The notes beneath the pieces were generated by a model, which saw only the letters and a program-made list of their open reading frames with translations, did not search any database and was not told the origin of the DNA. Below, in pieces: positions 32,553 to 40,454 of a stretch of DNA of 64,000 bases. Source of the DNA: CAWKGV01 sp963849305. Lineage in GTDB: Bacteria > Pseudomonadota > Alphaproteobacteria > Acetobacterales > Acetobacteraceae. The first letter of the stretch is position 1. Each line of letters begins with the position of its first letter. The DNA lies in NCBI GenBank assembly GCA_963849305.1, contig CAWKGV010000003.1, positions 624,808-688,807 of the forward strand, given 5' to 3'. Position numbers and translations under genes: made by a program.

Positions 32553-33725
32553 TTACTCCCGCTCCATGATCAGCGTAGCCGAACCGTGGCGGGTGCCGAG
32601 CGAGCCGCCCGTCCCGTGCGCCAGCGCGAGATCGCAGTTCTGCACCTGCACCTTGGGATGCGCCTCGCCGCGCAACTGGCGCACCGCCTCGATCACCTTG
32701 GTGATGCCGCCCCGATTGGCCGGATGATTGTTGCACAAGCCGCCGCCGTCGGTGTTGAACGGCAGCTTGCCCTGCCCGGAGATCAGGTTGCCGTCGGCGA
32801 CGAACCTGCCCCCCTGACCCTTCTCGCAGAAGCCCAAATCCTCGATCTGCATCAGCACCGTGATGGTGAAGCTGTCGTATATCGAGGCGTATTTGATGTC
32901 GGAGGGCTTCACCCCGGCCATCTCGAACGCCGCCGGCCCCGACCGGCGCGCGCCGGAATAGGTGAGATCCACGTCGCCGCCGAACTGACCTTTCGGCGCC
33001 TCGCCCATGCCGAGCACCTTCACCTTCGGCCGCTTCAGGCGCGCGGCGATCTCCGGGCGCACCACCACCAGCGCGCCGCCGCCGTCGCTGATGACGCAGC
33101 AATCCAGCCGGTGCAGCGGGCTCGCCACGATCGGCGACTTCACCACGTCCTCCACCGTCACCACGTCGCGCAGCATGGCGTGCTCGTTGTATTGCGCGTG
33201 ATGCGAGGCCGCGACCTTGATCCAGGCCAGCTGCTCGCTCGTGGTGCCGTATTGGTGCATGTGCCGCTGAGCGCACATGGCGTACATATTCACCACGGTC
33301 GGCCCGTACGGGTATTCGAACTGCATGTCCGGCTGGGCGGGGTTGCCGGCGCGCGCCGCGGTGCCGGTTGCCATGCCCTCGCTGCGCGGCCGGCCGGCGA
33401 GCGTGATCAGCGCCACGTCGCAGCGGTTCGCCTTGATCGCCTCGGCCGCGTGCGCCACCAGCAGAAGGTAGGACGACCCACCGACATCGGTGGCATCCAT
33501 GTGCCGGAGCTTCGAGAGATTCATGTAGTCGATCATGTTGAGCGGGCCCATGCCCGGCGCGTCGCCGGCGCAGAAATACCCGTCCACGTCGTCTTTGCTT
33601 AGGCCCGCGTCTTCGAGGGCGCCCTTGGCGCATTCGGCGTGCAGCAGTGCCACGGATTTGTCCGGCGCCTTGCGCGTCGGGTGCTCGAATGCGCCCGCGA
33701 TATACGCGGCCCCCTTCAGGCTCAT
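32553..33725 (-). CDS. Thiolase-like lipid-transfer family protein lacking the nucleophilic Cys (probable aldolase)
   Basis: A 390-residue thiolase-fold protein of the nonspecific-lipid-transfer (SCP-x/Ltp2-like) group. The conserved GGG and His are seen in FNTDGGGLCNNHPANRGG (His334), plus SIYDSFTITVLMQIEDLGFC. Two classic features are missing: the N-terminal nucleophilic Cys position reads GGSSYLLL (Ser84-Ser85), and the C-terminal CxG is GTGGSLGTRHGSATLI. Such proteins cleave or bind acyl-CoAs without a Cys, for example as retro-aldolases with a DUF35 partner, which is the next gene. A ggaggaacc ribosome site precedes the ATG. Function as an aldolase is inferred. Confidence 0.85.
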   Translation of the reverse strand: MSLKGAAYIAGAFEHPTRKAPDKSVALLHAECAKGALEDAGLSKDDVDGYFCAGDAPGMGPLNMIDYMNLSKLRHMDATDVGGSSYLLLVAHAAEAIKANRCDVALITLAGRPRSEGMATGTAARAGNPAQPDMQFEYPYGPTVVNMYAMCAQRHMHQYGTTSEQLAWIKVAASHHAQYNEHAMLRDVVTVEDVVKSPIVASPLHRLDCCVISDGGGALVVVRPEIAARLKRPKVKVLGMGEAPKGQFGGDVDLTYSGARRSGPAAFEMAGVKPSDIKYASIYDSFTITVLMQIEDLGFCEKGQGGRFVADGNLISGQGKLPFNTDGGGLCNNHPANRGGITKVIEAVRQLRGEAHPKVQVQNCDLALAHGTGGSLGTRHGSATLIMERE

Positions 33726-33830
33726 TTGGTTCCTCCTCCGGTATATCTGGATGCGAGGAGTATTACCGATCATCGGGAGCGTGGATAGGTGGAAGGGACG
33801 GGCAAGCGTGAACGCGGCAGCTCGGTCTGT

Positions 33831-34097
33831 TCAGATACTGTCGATCTTCTCCGCCAGCCACGTCTTGATGAGTGATTGATACGGAACATCCCGCTTATTC
33901 GCTGCGACCTTGATCCGTTCCAGTAGCGGCACCAGTAAGCGGATCGAAATAGCGACGGTGGTGGGCTTGAGGTTTGGCAGGCGAACGCGCTCGGCCCTGG
34001 TCCAGTCGAGATAATCGATGGAGTCACGGGTCTCCCAGAAATGGCGCTCTTCCACTTCATCTCTGAAGGCGGGGATTGGCTTAGAAGTCTTGCTCAT
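33831..34097 (-). CDS. BrnA/CopG-type antitoxin (toxin partner truncated)
   Basis: An 88-residue antitoxin. It has the CopG-antitoxin pattern IPAFRDEVEERHFWETRDSIDYLDWTRAERVRLPNLKPT, then a ribbon-helix-helix-like C-terminus TVAISIRLLVPLLERIKVAANKRDVPYQSLIKTWLAEKI. Such proteins neutralise a BrnT RNase toxin encoded just upstream and repress their own operon. Here the upstream toxin frame is cut to its last 23 codons, which still overlap the antitoxin start by 17 nt. The antitoxin is therefore probably an orphan remnant, though it could still bind DNA or a toxin encoded elsewhere. Confidence 0.85.
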   Translation of the reverse strand: MSKTSKPIPAFRDEVEERHFWETRDSIDYLDWTRAERVRLPNLKPTTVAISIRLLVPLLERIKVAANKRDVPYQSLIKTWLAEKIDSI

Positions 34098-34152
34098 AAC
34101 GGGTTGGTTCCTTGCGATGCATATCGCGAGCGGAGACTACCCGGACAAGATT
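34081..34152 (-). pseudogene. Truncated BrnT-type toxin, C-terminal end only
   Basis: The frame ending at TAA (34083-34081) reads NLVRVVSARDMHRKEPTRYEQDF, matching the R-[VI]-[VI]-S-A-R-x-x-x-[RK]-E-x-x-x-Y-E end of BrnT ribonuclease toxins. It overlaps the BrnA-like start exactly as in intact operons. Upstream of these 23 codons the frame no longer resembles a toxin, so about 70 N-terminal residues were lost, probably when the P450 region was joined here. Confidence 0.65.
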
Positions 34153-34220
34153 GCCGGCTTCACCGCCTATATGCCCTTCTTTCCCTGGCCCACCCCCGTC
34201 GCCGGGAGTAGCCTCCCCGC

Positions 34221-35645
34221 ATGGCAGACCAGGCACTATATCGGCCGCCGAGGCCGGCTTATCCGACCACGGACCCGTCGCTGCGCGACATCCTGCGCGC
34301 CGCGCGCACCAACGCCCTGACCACCTGGCCCGAGTCCGCCTATGAGTCGACTGTTCGCCGCGAACGCTTCTTCGGCCTGCACGCCGTCCTGCTGAACGAC
34401 CCGGCCGCGATCCATCACGTTCTGGTGGAGCATCCCGAGAACTACCGCCGCCCGCCGGTCGCGATCCGGCTGCTACGGCCGCTGACCGGCAACGGGCTGC
34501 TGCTCTCGGAGGGGGAGGACTGGCGGTTGCAGCGCCGCACCACCGCACCCGCGCTGGCGCCGCGCTCGATGCCGATGCTCGCGCGCCATATCATGGCCGT
34601 GGCCGAGGAAACCGTCGCCAGCCTCGGCGCCGGGGCCGGGGGGCCGGCCGATCTGCTCAAAGCGATGCAATACGCGGCGCTCAACATCGCCGCGCGGTCG
34701 ATGTTCTCGCTGGAGACGACCGATTTCGGCCAGCGGCTGCGCGGCTTCGTGCTCGACTACGGACTGCGCTATGCCCGCCCGCGCCTGCTCGACATCATCC
34801 TACCCATCGCGATCCCCACTTATGGCGATCTGCGCCGGCGTTTGTTCCAAAGGCGCTGGATGGGCTTCGTGACCCAGGTGATGCGCGCGCGCGAACAGGC
34901 GCCCGCCGGGGACACACCGCGGGATCTGTTCGACCTGCTGCTTGCCGCGCGCGATCCGGAAAGCGGCCGCGGCTTTACCGAGGCCCAACTGCGCGACCAG
35001 GTGGCCACCATGATCCTGGCCGGTCACGAAACGACCGGCGTGAGCATGTTCTGGACCCTGTTCCTGCTCTCGCAAGCCCGCGAGGAACAGGATCGCGTGG
35101 CCGAGGAGGTGCGCGGTCTCGACCTCGCCGGGGCGATCGCATCGGGCCGCATCCCCGACCTGCCGCGCACCCGCGCGGTGGTCAACGAAACGCTACGCCT
35201 CTATCCGGCGGCGCCGGTAATCGAGCGCGTGCCGCTCCACGCCGACCGCGCCGGCGAGATCGAGCTGCCGAAGGGTGCCATCGTCGAGATCGTGCCTTGG
35301 GTGCTGCATCGCCACCGCCGGCTCTGGCGCGATCCGGAGGCTTTCGACCCTGCGCGGTTCGCCCCCGGTGCGCCGCCCCCGCCCCGCTTCGCCTACATCC
35401 CCTTCGGCGCCGGCCCACGGGTCTGCGTTGGCGCCCAATTCGCACTGACCGAGGCGACCTTGATGCTCGCCGCCATGGTCCAGGCGTTCGAGGTCGAGCT
35501 GGAAAGCGCCCGCCCGGTTTTGCCGACGGCGATTGTCACCACCCATCCCGATCACGTGCCCATCTTCCGCCTCCGCCCGAGGCCAGGAGCAGGAGCCCGC
35601 ACTTGTCAGTCCTCGACGCTATCCGCCGCTACCATCCCGAGCTGA
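34221..35645 (+). CDS. Cytochrome P450
   Basis: A 474-residue P450. The I-helix oxygen motif is ILAGHETTGVSM, the ExxR motif is NETLRLYP, and the heme loop FGAGPRVCVGAQFA supplies the thiolate Cys402. EAFDPARFAPGAPPPPRFAYIPFGAGPRVC is the PERF-to-heme region. It hydroxylates a lipophilic substrate with electrons from a ferredoxin system that is not encoded beside it. Neighbouring oxygenase and acyl-CoA genes suggest terpene or alicyclic breakdown, an inference. The C-terminus carries about 15 extra residues beyond the usual end and overlaps the TTG start of the amidohydrolase gene by 43 nt. Confidence 0.95.
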   Translation: MADQALYRPPRPAYPTTDPSLRDILRAARTNALTTWPESAYESTVRRERFFGLHAVLLNDPAAIHHVLVEHPENYRRPPVAIRLLRPLTGNGLLLSEGEDWRLQRRTTAPALAPRSMPMLARHIMAVAEETVASLGAGAGGPADLLKAMQYAALNIAARSMFSLETTDFGQRLRGFVLDYGLRYARPRLLDIILPIAIPTYGDLRRRLFQRRWMGFVTQVMRAREQAPAGDTPRDLFDLLLAARDPESGRGFTEAQLRDQVATMILAGHETTGVSMFWTLFLLSQAREEQDRVAEEVRGLDLAGAIASGRIPDLPRTRAVVNETLRLYPAAPVIERVPLHADRAGEIELPKGAIVEIVPWVLHRHRRLWRDPEAFDPARFAPGAPPPPRFAYIPFGAGPRVCVGAQFALTEATLMLAAMVQAFEVELESARPVLPTAIVTTHPDHVPIFRLRPRPGAGARTCQSSTLSAATIPS

Positions 35646-36769
35646 CCGACATCCGCCGCGACATCCACGCCCATCCCGAGCTGGGGCTGGAGGAGCACCG
35701 AACGGCGGAAATCGTGGCCCAGCGGCTGGAAGACTTGGGCATCGAGGTGCATCGCGGCGTGGGCGGCACCGGGGTTGTGGGCGTGCTGCGCTCGGGCAAC
35801 GGACACGGGCGCATCGGCCTGCGCGCCGATATGGACGCGCTGCCGATCCAGGAGGCGACGAACCTTCCCTATGGCAGCACGGTGTCCGGCCGGATGCACG
35901 CCTGCGGCCATGACGGGCACACCACGATGCTGCTAGGCGCGGCGCGCTACCTGGCTGAGACCCGCGACTTCAGCGGCACCGTGCATCTAATCTTCCAACC
36001 CGGCGAGGAGGGCATCGGCGGCGCGCTCGCGATGCTGAAGGATGGGCTGTTCCAGCGTTTTCCATGCGATGCGGTTTTCGGCATCCATAACCGGCCGGGG
36101 ATGCCGGTCGGCAAGTATGCGATCACCCCGGGGACCGCAATGGCCGGCGGGGCGTTCTTCGACATCGATATAACCGGGCGCGGCGCGCATGGGGCGCGGC
36201 CGGAGGAGAGCGTCGATCCGGTGCTCGTCGCCTGCCATCTTGGCGCCGCGCTGCAATCGCTGGTGTCGCGCAACGTGCCGGCCGCGCAGACGGCGGTGCT
36301 GAGTGTCACGCACATCCACGCCGGCGAGGCTTACAACGTGATCCCCGAGACAGCGACGCTGCGTGGCACCGCGCGGACCATGCGGCGCGAGACCATGACC
36401 CTGCTCGAACAAGGGATGACGCGGATCGCGGGCAATATCGCCGCCGCCTTCGGCGCCGCCGCCGCGGTCGATTTCCGCCTGATCTTCGCCCCACTGGTCA
36501 ACGACGCGGCGGCCGCCCGCGATTTCGCCGATGCGGCGGCCGAGCTGGTCGGCGAAGACAATGTCGATCGGCACAAGCCACCGGCGATGGCGTCAGAGGA
36601 TTTCAGCTTCATGATGGAGCAGGTTCCAGGCGCCTATCTCAACATCGGCAACGGCGAGCAGAGCGCGCCCGTCCATAATGGGCGCTACGATTTCAACGAC
36701 GCGGCGATCCCCTACGGTTCGGCCCTGTTCGCCCGTCTGGTCGAGCGCAAGCTGCCGCGCGGCGGTTAA
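35603..36769 (+). CDS. M20 family amidohydrolase (hippurate hydrolase/aminoacylase-like)
   Basis: A 388-residue metalloenzyme of the M20D/IAA-amino-acid hydrolase type. Metal and catalytic motifs are IGLRADMDALPIQE, GRMHACGHDGHTTMLLGAA, IFQPGEEGIGGALAML, FGIHNRPGMPVG and ITGRGAHGARPEESVDPV, with MASEDFSFMMEQVPGAYLNIGNG near the end. It splits N-acyl amino acids or similar amides in the cytoplasm. The start is a TTG behind ggagcaggag, because the first ATG lies far inside and the family begins at LDAIRRYHPELTDIRRDIHAHPELG. It overlaps the P450 3' end, so the two are probably co-expressed. Confidence 0.9.
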   Translation: MSVLDAIRRYHPELTDIRRDIHAHPELGLEEHRTAEIVAQRLEDLGIEVHRGVGGTGVVGVLRSGNGHGRIGLRADMDALPIQEATNLPYGSTVSGRMHACGHDGHTTMLLGAARYLAETRDFSGTVHLIFQPGEEGIGGALAMLKDGLFQRFPCDAVFGIHNRPGMPVGKYAITPGTAMAGGAFFDIDITGRGAHGARPEESVDPVLVACHLGAALQSLVSRNVPAAQTAVLSVTHIHAGEAYNVIPETATLRGTARTMRRETMTLLEQGMTRIAGNIAAAFGAAAAVDFRLIFAPLVNDAAAARDFADAAAELVGEDNVDRHKPPAMASEDFSFMMEQVPGAYLNIGNGEQSAPVHNGRYDFNDAAIPYGSALFARLVERKLPRGG

Positions 36770-36770
36770 C

Positions 36771-36788
36771 CCCCGGCCGCAGCCGGGG
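36771..36788 (+). terminator. GC-rich hairpin after the amidohydrolase gene
   Basis: CCCCGGC at 36771-36777 pairs with GCCGGGG at 36782-36788 across a 4-nt loop, starting 1-2 nt after the amidohydrolase stop. There is no T-run after the stem, so it may slow or end transcription only weakly. Confidence 0.4.
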
Positions 36789-36975
36789 AGTTGATGGATA
36801 TCAAATATCTGAGATGTGGTTGCTGACGTGCAGCTATCATGTCCTGCTGCGCGTCGCGTGTGGGACAATACACGCGAATATCGCTGGTAATTGGTTTATA
36901 TACGTAATAAGATCGAATTCATTCGGCTTGGGCCGGAGGCGGGATTAGCCGCTGGTCCGCGCATGGGGGGCGTTC

Positions 36976-37980
36976 ATGAGAACGATCGCTGGGTGGTTGG
37001 CCGCCATCGTCGTCGTGGCACTTGCCATCACCGCGCCAGCCCTGCGCGCCACCGCGGAGGAGCCGGCGGTCGCCGAAGCCAATATGGGCACCGTGGGCGT
37101 TATATCCGGTGGCGTGGACGGAACCTATGTCCGCATCGCGGCCGAACTCGGCTCGGTGCTGGACCAGGGCGACAGGCTGAGGGTTCTGACCATCATCGGC
37201 CGAGGCTCGCTGCAAAACCTTTCCGACATCATGTACCTGAAGGGCGTGGATGTCGGGATCGTTCAGTCCGACGTTCTGACTTACGCCAACCGCCATGACC
37301 TGTTTCCGGGAATGCGGCAGTTGGTTCAGTACATCGCCAAGCTCTATGACGAGGAGGTGCATATCCTCGCCCGCAAGGACATCGCGCGGGTCGAGGATCT
37401 TGCCGGGAAGAAGGTCAACATCGGCGTGCGCGGCAGCGGCACGGCCATGACCGCCTCGGTGTTGTTCGGCAGCCTGGGCATTCCCGCGATCCCGACCAAC
37501 GACGACGACGAAAAGGCGTTGGACCGCCTAGAGCGAGGCGAGATCGCGGCGGTGGTCTTGGTGGCGGGCCAGCCCGCACGGCTGTTCGCCGATGCCGGTG
37601 CCAAGGGCGATGGGCTGCACTTCCTGCCGGTGCCGATGCTGCCGGCGCTGGCCGACACCTATCGCCGGGCGCAGATCACGCATGCGGCGTACCCTCGCTT
37701 GGTGGCTGAGGGCGCGCCGGTGCCGACCATCGCGGTGGGCTCGGTGATGGCCGTCTATGGCTGGCCGCCAGGCAGCCCGCGCTACATCAAGGTGGCGCGG
37801 TTCGTCGATGCGTTCTTCAGCAAGTTCCACGAATTCCAGCGTCCGCCCCGGCACCCGAAATGGCAGCAGGTGGACCTATCGGCCGAGGTTCCGGGATGGA
37901 CCCGCTTCGCCGCCGCCCAGCAATGGCTGACGCAACGGCAGGCTTCGGAGCGGGTCGAGGTGTTGCAGGGCGCCGATTGA
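36976..37980 (+). CDS. TAXI family TRAP transporter solute-binding protein
   Basis: A 334-residue periplasmic protein with a signal peptide (MRTIAGWLAAIVVVALAITAPALRATA). It follows the TAXI pattern: GTVGVISGGVDGTYVRIAAELGSVLD, LQNLSDIMYLKGVDVGIVQSDVL, YIAKLYDEEVHILARKDIARVEDLAGKKVNIGVRGSGTAMTA and EIAAVVLVAGQPARLFAD. Such proteins capture carboxylates or glutamate-like solutes for TRAP permeases. No TRAP membrane subunit is adjacent, so it is either an orphan receptor, uses a distant permease, or senses rather than transports. A 206-bp gene-free spacer precedes it. Confidence 0.9.
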   Translation: MRTIAGWLAAIVVVALAITAPALRATAEEPAVAEANMGTVGVISGGVDGTYVRIAAELGSVLDQGDRLRVLTIIGRGSLQNLSDIMYLKGVDVGIVQSDVLTYANRHDLFPGMRQLVQYIAKLYDEEVHILARKDIARVEDLAGKKVNIGVRGSGTAMTASVLFGSLGIPAIPTNDDDEKALDRLERGEIAAVVLVAGQPARLFADAGAKGDGLHFLPVPMLPALADTYRRAQITHAAYPRLVAEGAPVPTIAVGSVMAVYGWPPGSPRYIKVARFVDAFFSKFHEFQRPPRHPKWQQVDLSAEVPGWTRFAAAQQWLTQRQASERVEVLQGAD

Positions 37981-38014
37981 GGGCCGAGTAAAGGAGCACC
38001 CCCGCACGGCGACC

Positions 38015-38096
38015 ATGACCGTATCCTGCCGACTCCATGAAGGACTGGATCGAGGAGCAAATCAGCCGGGGCGATTACGCCAGCACGAGCGATTAA
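38015..38096 (+). pseudogene. ParD-type antitoxin remnant
   Basis: From 38037 the frame reads MKDWIEEQISRGDYASTSD and then TAA, the conserved core of ParD antitoxins (normally continuing YVRDLIRRD). The start MTVS lies upstream at 38015 in another frame, so a small indel and an early stop have disabled it. No ParE toxin frame follows. It is a fossil toxin-antitoxin locus of about 80 bp. Confidence 0.7.
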
Positions 38097-38243
38097 CCCG
38101 GCGCGCGCCGGCTAGGGTGCGGCGGCACCGTCAGAGTCATCAGGCGGGCTTGGAAATCGAAATGCGGGCCGAGCGGACCGTCAGTTCCGGGTGCGCGCGC
38201 ATCTTGCCGGGCGTATTCTGAGCACCCTGCGGAGGTAGGTGTC

Positions 38244-38921
38244 GTGCTGCTCAAGGTGGTCGTAAACTCGCTCGTCTTCGCAGTAGTGCTGGGACTGCTG
38301 CTGTTCCTTCCCGCCGGAACGCTGGCTTGGCCCCAGGCTTGGGTGTTCATGGCCCTGTTCATCGGTTGTAGCGAGGCGACGGGCGTCTGGCTCTCTAAGA
38401 CCGATCCGGACCTGCTCGCGGCGCGGATGAAGTCGCCTTTCAGCGCCGATCAGAAACCAGCCGACCGTGCGGTGATGGCCGTGATCCTGGTCGTCTTCCT
38501 TGGATGGATCGTCTTCATGGCGCTCGATGCGCGGCGGTTTGACTGGTCGCATGCGCCGCTGTGGGCGCAAGTGCTCGGCGCGGCGTTGATCGTGGGAGCG
38601 TTCTGCGGCTGGATCGGCGTCCTCCGCGCCAACAGCTTCGCGGCGACCACGATCACGTTGCAGGAGGCGCGGGGGCAGACGGTGATCTCCACTGGACCCT
38701 ACGCCGTGGTGCGCCATCCGATGTACGCCTACGCCCTGCCATTGATGATCGGAACGCCGTTGTTGCTGGGCTCGCTCTGGGGTCTCGCTTGGCTGGCCCT
38801 GTCCGTGCCGTTGCTGGCGGCGCGCGCGCTCGGCGAGGAGGCCATGCTGATGGACGGGTTGCCCGGCTATCGCGACTACGCCGCCAAGGTGCGCTTCCGC
38901 CTGTTGCCCCGCGTGTGGTGA
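38244..38921 (+). CDS. Isoprenylcysteine carboxyl methyltransferase-like membrane protein
   Basis: A 225-residue multi-pass membrane protein with about five hydrophobic spans. The C-terminal ICMT/NnrU-like signature is visible: VISTGPYAVVRHPMYAYALPLMIGTPLLLGSLWG, then EEAMLMDGLPGYRDYAAKVRFRLLPRVW. In this superfamily that region binds S-adenosylmethionine and modifies lipids or prenylated groups; a bacterial substrate is unknown. The start is GTG with gcggaggtag upstream. It is not clearly in an operon. Confidence 0.82.
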   Translation: MLLKVVVNSLVFAVVLGLLLFLPAGTLAWPQAWVFMALFIGCSEATGVWLSKTDPDLLAARMKSPFSADQKPADRAVMAVILVVFLGWIVFMALDARRFDWSHAPLWAQVLGAALIVGAFCGWIGVLRANSFAATTITLQEARGQTVISTGPYAVVRHPMYAYALPLMIGTPLLLGSLWGLAWLALSVPLLAARALGEEAMLMDGLPGYRDYAAKVRFRLLPRVW

Positions 38922-38991
38922 CGAACTTGGGCCTTCCGCCCGAGGAATAGGACGGCCTCGTTGCCTCTCCCGCAGCGGGAATATGTGCCAA

Positions 38992-39945
38992 CTAGCCGGT
39001 CGCGAAGCGCACCCGGTCCTCTCCATCGAAATCCTGGCGCAGCTCCCGGCGTGCCAGCATGTAGTTGACGTGCGCGAGGATCTCCCCGAAGGCGAAGCCG
39101 GTCTGGTGCTCGTCGAGAGCGCGCTGGAACACCACCGGGATGAGGTCGGCGGCGCTGCGGGAGGTCCGCCGGCACGCCTCAGCGATAATGCCGCAACGTT
39201 CAGCGTGATGCTCGATCAGCTCGTCGATCCGGCGATGCAGGCCCCGGAACGGTAGCCCGTGTCCAGGGAGCACCAGCACCTCGGCATCCACCGTGCTGCG
39301 CAGGTCCGCGAGCGAGCGCAGATAAATCCCGAGCGCGTCGGCCTCGGGCTCCACCGCATGAACGCTCACATTCGGGGAGATCCTGGCGATCACCTGGTCG
39401 GCGGCGAAGAACAGACGCTCCTCCGGGCAGAGCAGCATCGCCTGTTCCAATGCGTGCCCCCCGCCAGTGAGCACCCGCAAGCGCCGGGTCCCCACGCGCA
39501 GTTCGTCGCCATGCTGCAAGCGCCGGTAGGTGGTCGGCACGCCGGTCGTGCGGCGCAGATATTCGTGCCCACGACTGAGCACCAGTTCGGTCGTGGCCCG
39601 GTCCAGGCCGTGGCGGAGATAAAACGGCCGGTGCATGTCGGCGCCCAGGTCGCCGGGCGCGTATTGCAGCGCTAGGCTGTAGAGGTATTCCGGCCGGGGC
39701 ATCAGCAGCGGCAAATCGAACCGGCGGGTGAGCCAGCCGGCCAACCCGACATGATCGGGGTGGAAATGGGTGACGATCAGGCGCGTCAGCCGCTCGCCGG
39801 CGAGCGGCCCGGCCAGCACGTCCTCCCAGACGGCGCGGCAGGCATCGTTGCCGAGACCGGTATCCAGCACTGCCCAGCCTTCGCCATCTTCCAGCAGGTA
39901 GATGTTCACATGGCCAGCCGATAAGGCAGGGGCAGCCGCAGCCAC
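38992..39945 (-). CDS. MBL-fold metallohydrolase, N-terminus in another frame (likely frameshift)
   Basis: The 317-residue frame carries the metallo-beta-lactamase motif LIVTHFHPDHVGLAGWL (HxHxDH), further ligands in GGGHALEQAMLL and FAADQVIARISPNVSV, and HVNYMLARRE near the end, as in RNase Z/glyoxalase II-like hydrolases. Its own start gives MAAAAPALSAGHVNIYLLEDG. Upstream in the next frame, from an ATG at 40064, the sequence MEPVTQTSP to IAPGVLWLRLPLPYRLA has the expected family N-terminus and would join at about 39925 with one missing base. The full gene was therefore probably about 357 residues, 40064 to 38992. Confidence 0.8.
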   Translation of the reverse strand: MAAAAPALSAGHVNIYLLEDGEGWAVLDTGLGNDACRAVWEDVLAGPLAGERLTRLIVTHFHPDHVGLAGWLTRRFDLPLLMPRPEYLYSLALQYAPGDLGADMHRPFYLRHGLDRATTELVLSRGHEYLRRTTGVPTTYRRLQHGDELRVGTRRLRVLTGGGHALEQAMLLCPEERLFFAADQVIARISPNVSVHAVEPEADALGIYLRSLADLRSTVDAEVLVLPGHGLPFRGLHRRIDELIEHHAERCGIIAEACRRTSRSAADLIPVVFQRALDEHQTGFAFGEILAHVNYMLARRELRQDFDGEDRVRFATG

Positions 39946-40131
39946 AGCACGCCGGGGGCGATCGCCAGCAGGGTGCCGGGGGCGGGGGGTGCCGGGTGGG
40001 GGAAGGCCAGGGCCGGCTCGGCGATCACCGAAGCGACAGGGGAAGTCTGCGTGACGGGTTCCATGCCGTGCAGATGCGGCGCGCGGCCTCGTTTGGGAAG
40101 AGGCGCGGATTTGCCGAAAGCAGTTCCAAGG

Positions 40132-40341
40132 TTAGCCGGCGGGCCGGGGGCCCCGGCGATGAGGGGGGCCGAAGATCGCGCCCAGATGGCCGACGCCATC
40201 GGTGAGCCCGGCGCCGGTCGCGCGCAGCCGCGTCGGGTAGCTGGCGGCGGTGTAGTTGTACATGCTGAACAGCCATGCCGTCTCGGCGCCCACTAGAATA
40301 GACATCAGCACGTACGAGGCGGCGACGGATGCACGGGTCAA
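40132..40341 (-). pseudogene. MFS transporter C-terminal fragment
   Basis: The minus-strand frame reads SYVLMSILVGAETAWLFSMYNYTAASYPTRLRATGAGLTDGVGHLGAIFGP, the last helices and the RLRATGxG loop of an MFS aromatic-acid or sugar transporter. A one-base shift near 40165 then leads into PLIAGAPGPP in the next frame. The N-terminal 80 percent of the protein is missing, so it is a dead fragment. Confidence 0.7.
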
Positions 40342-40454
40342 GCCCGTGGAGGGCGCTGGCTTGCCCGCTCGACCGTCATGGATGGCCGTGACAGTCCCCG
40401 ATCCATTCGGGGGGCATGACCATGGGGGTAGGAGCGGTGCCTTCGGATCGCTAG

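Noticed and set aside
34081..34548. A full 155-codon gene on the minus strand ending in the toxin tail
   Set aside because: Only its last 23 codons resemble BrnT; the rest is antisense to the P450 start.
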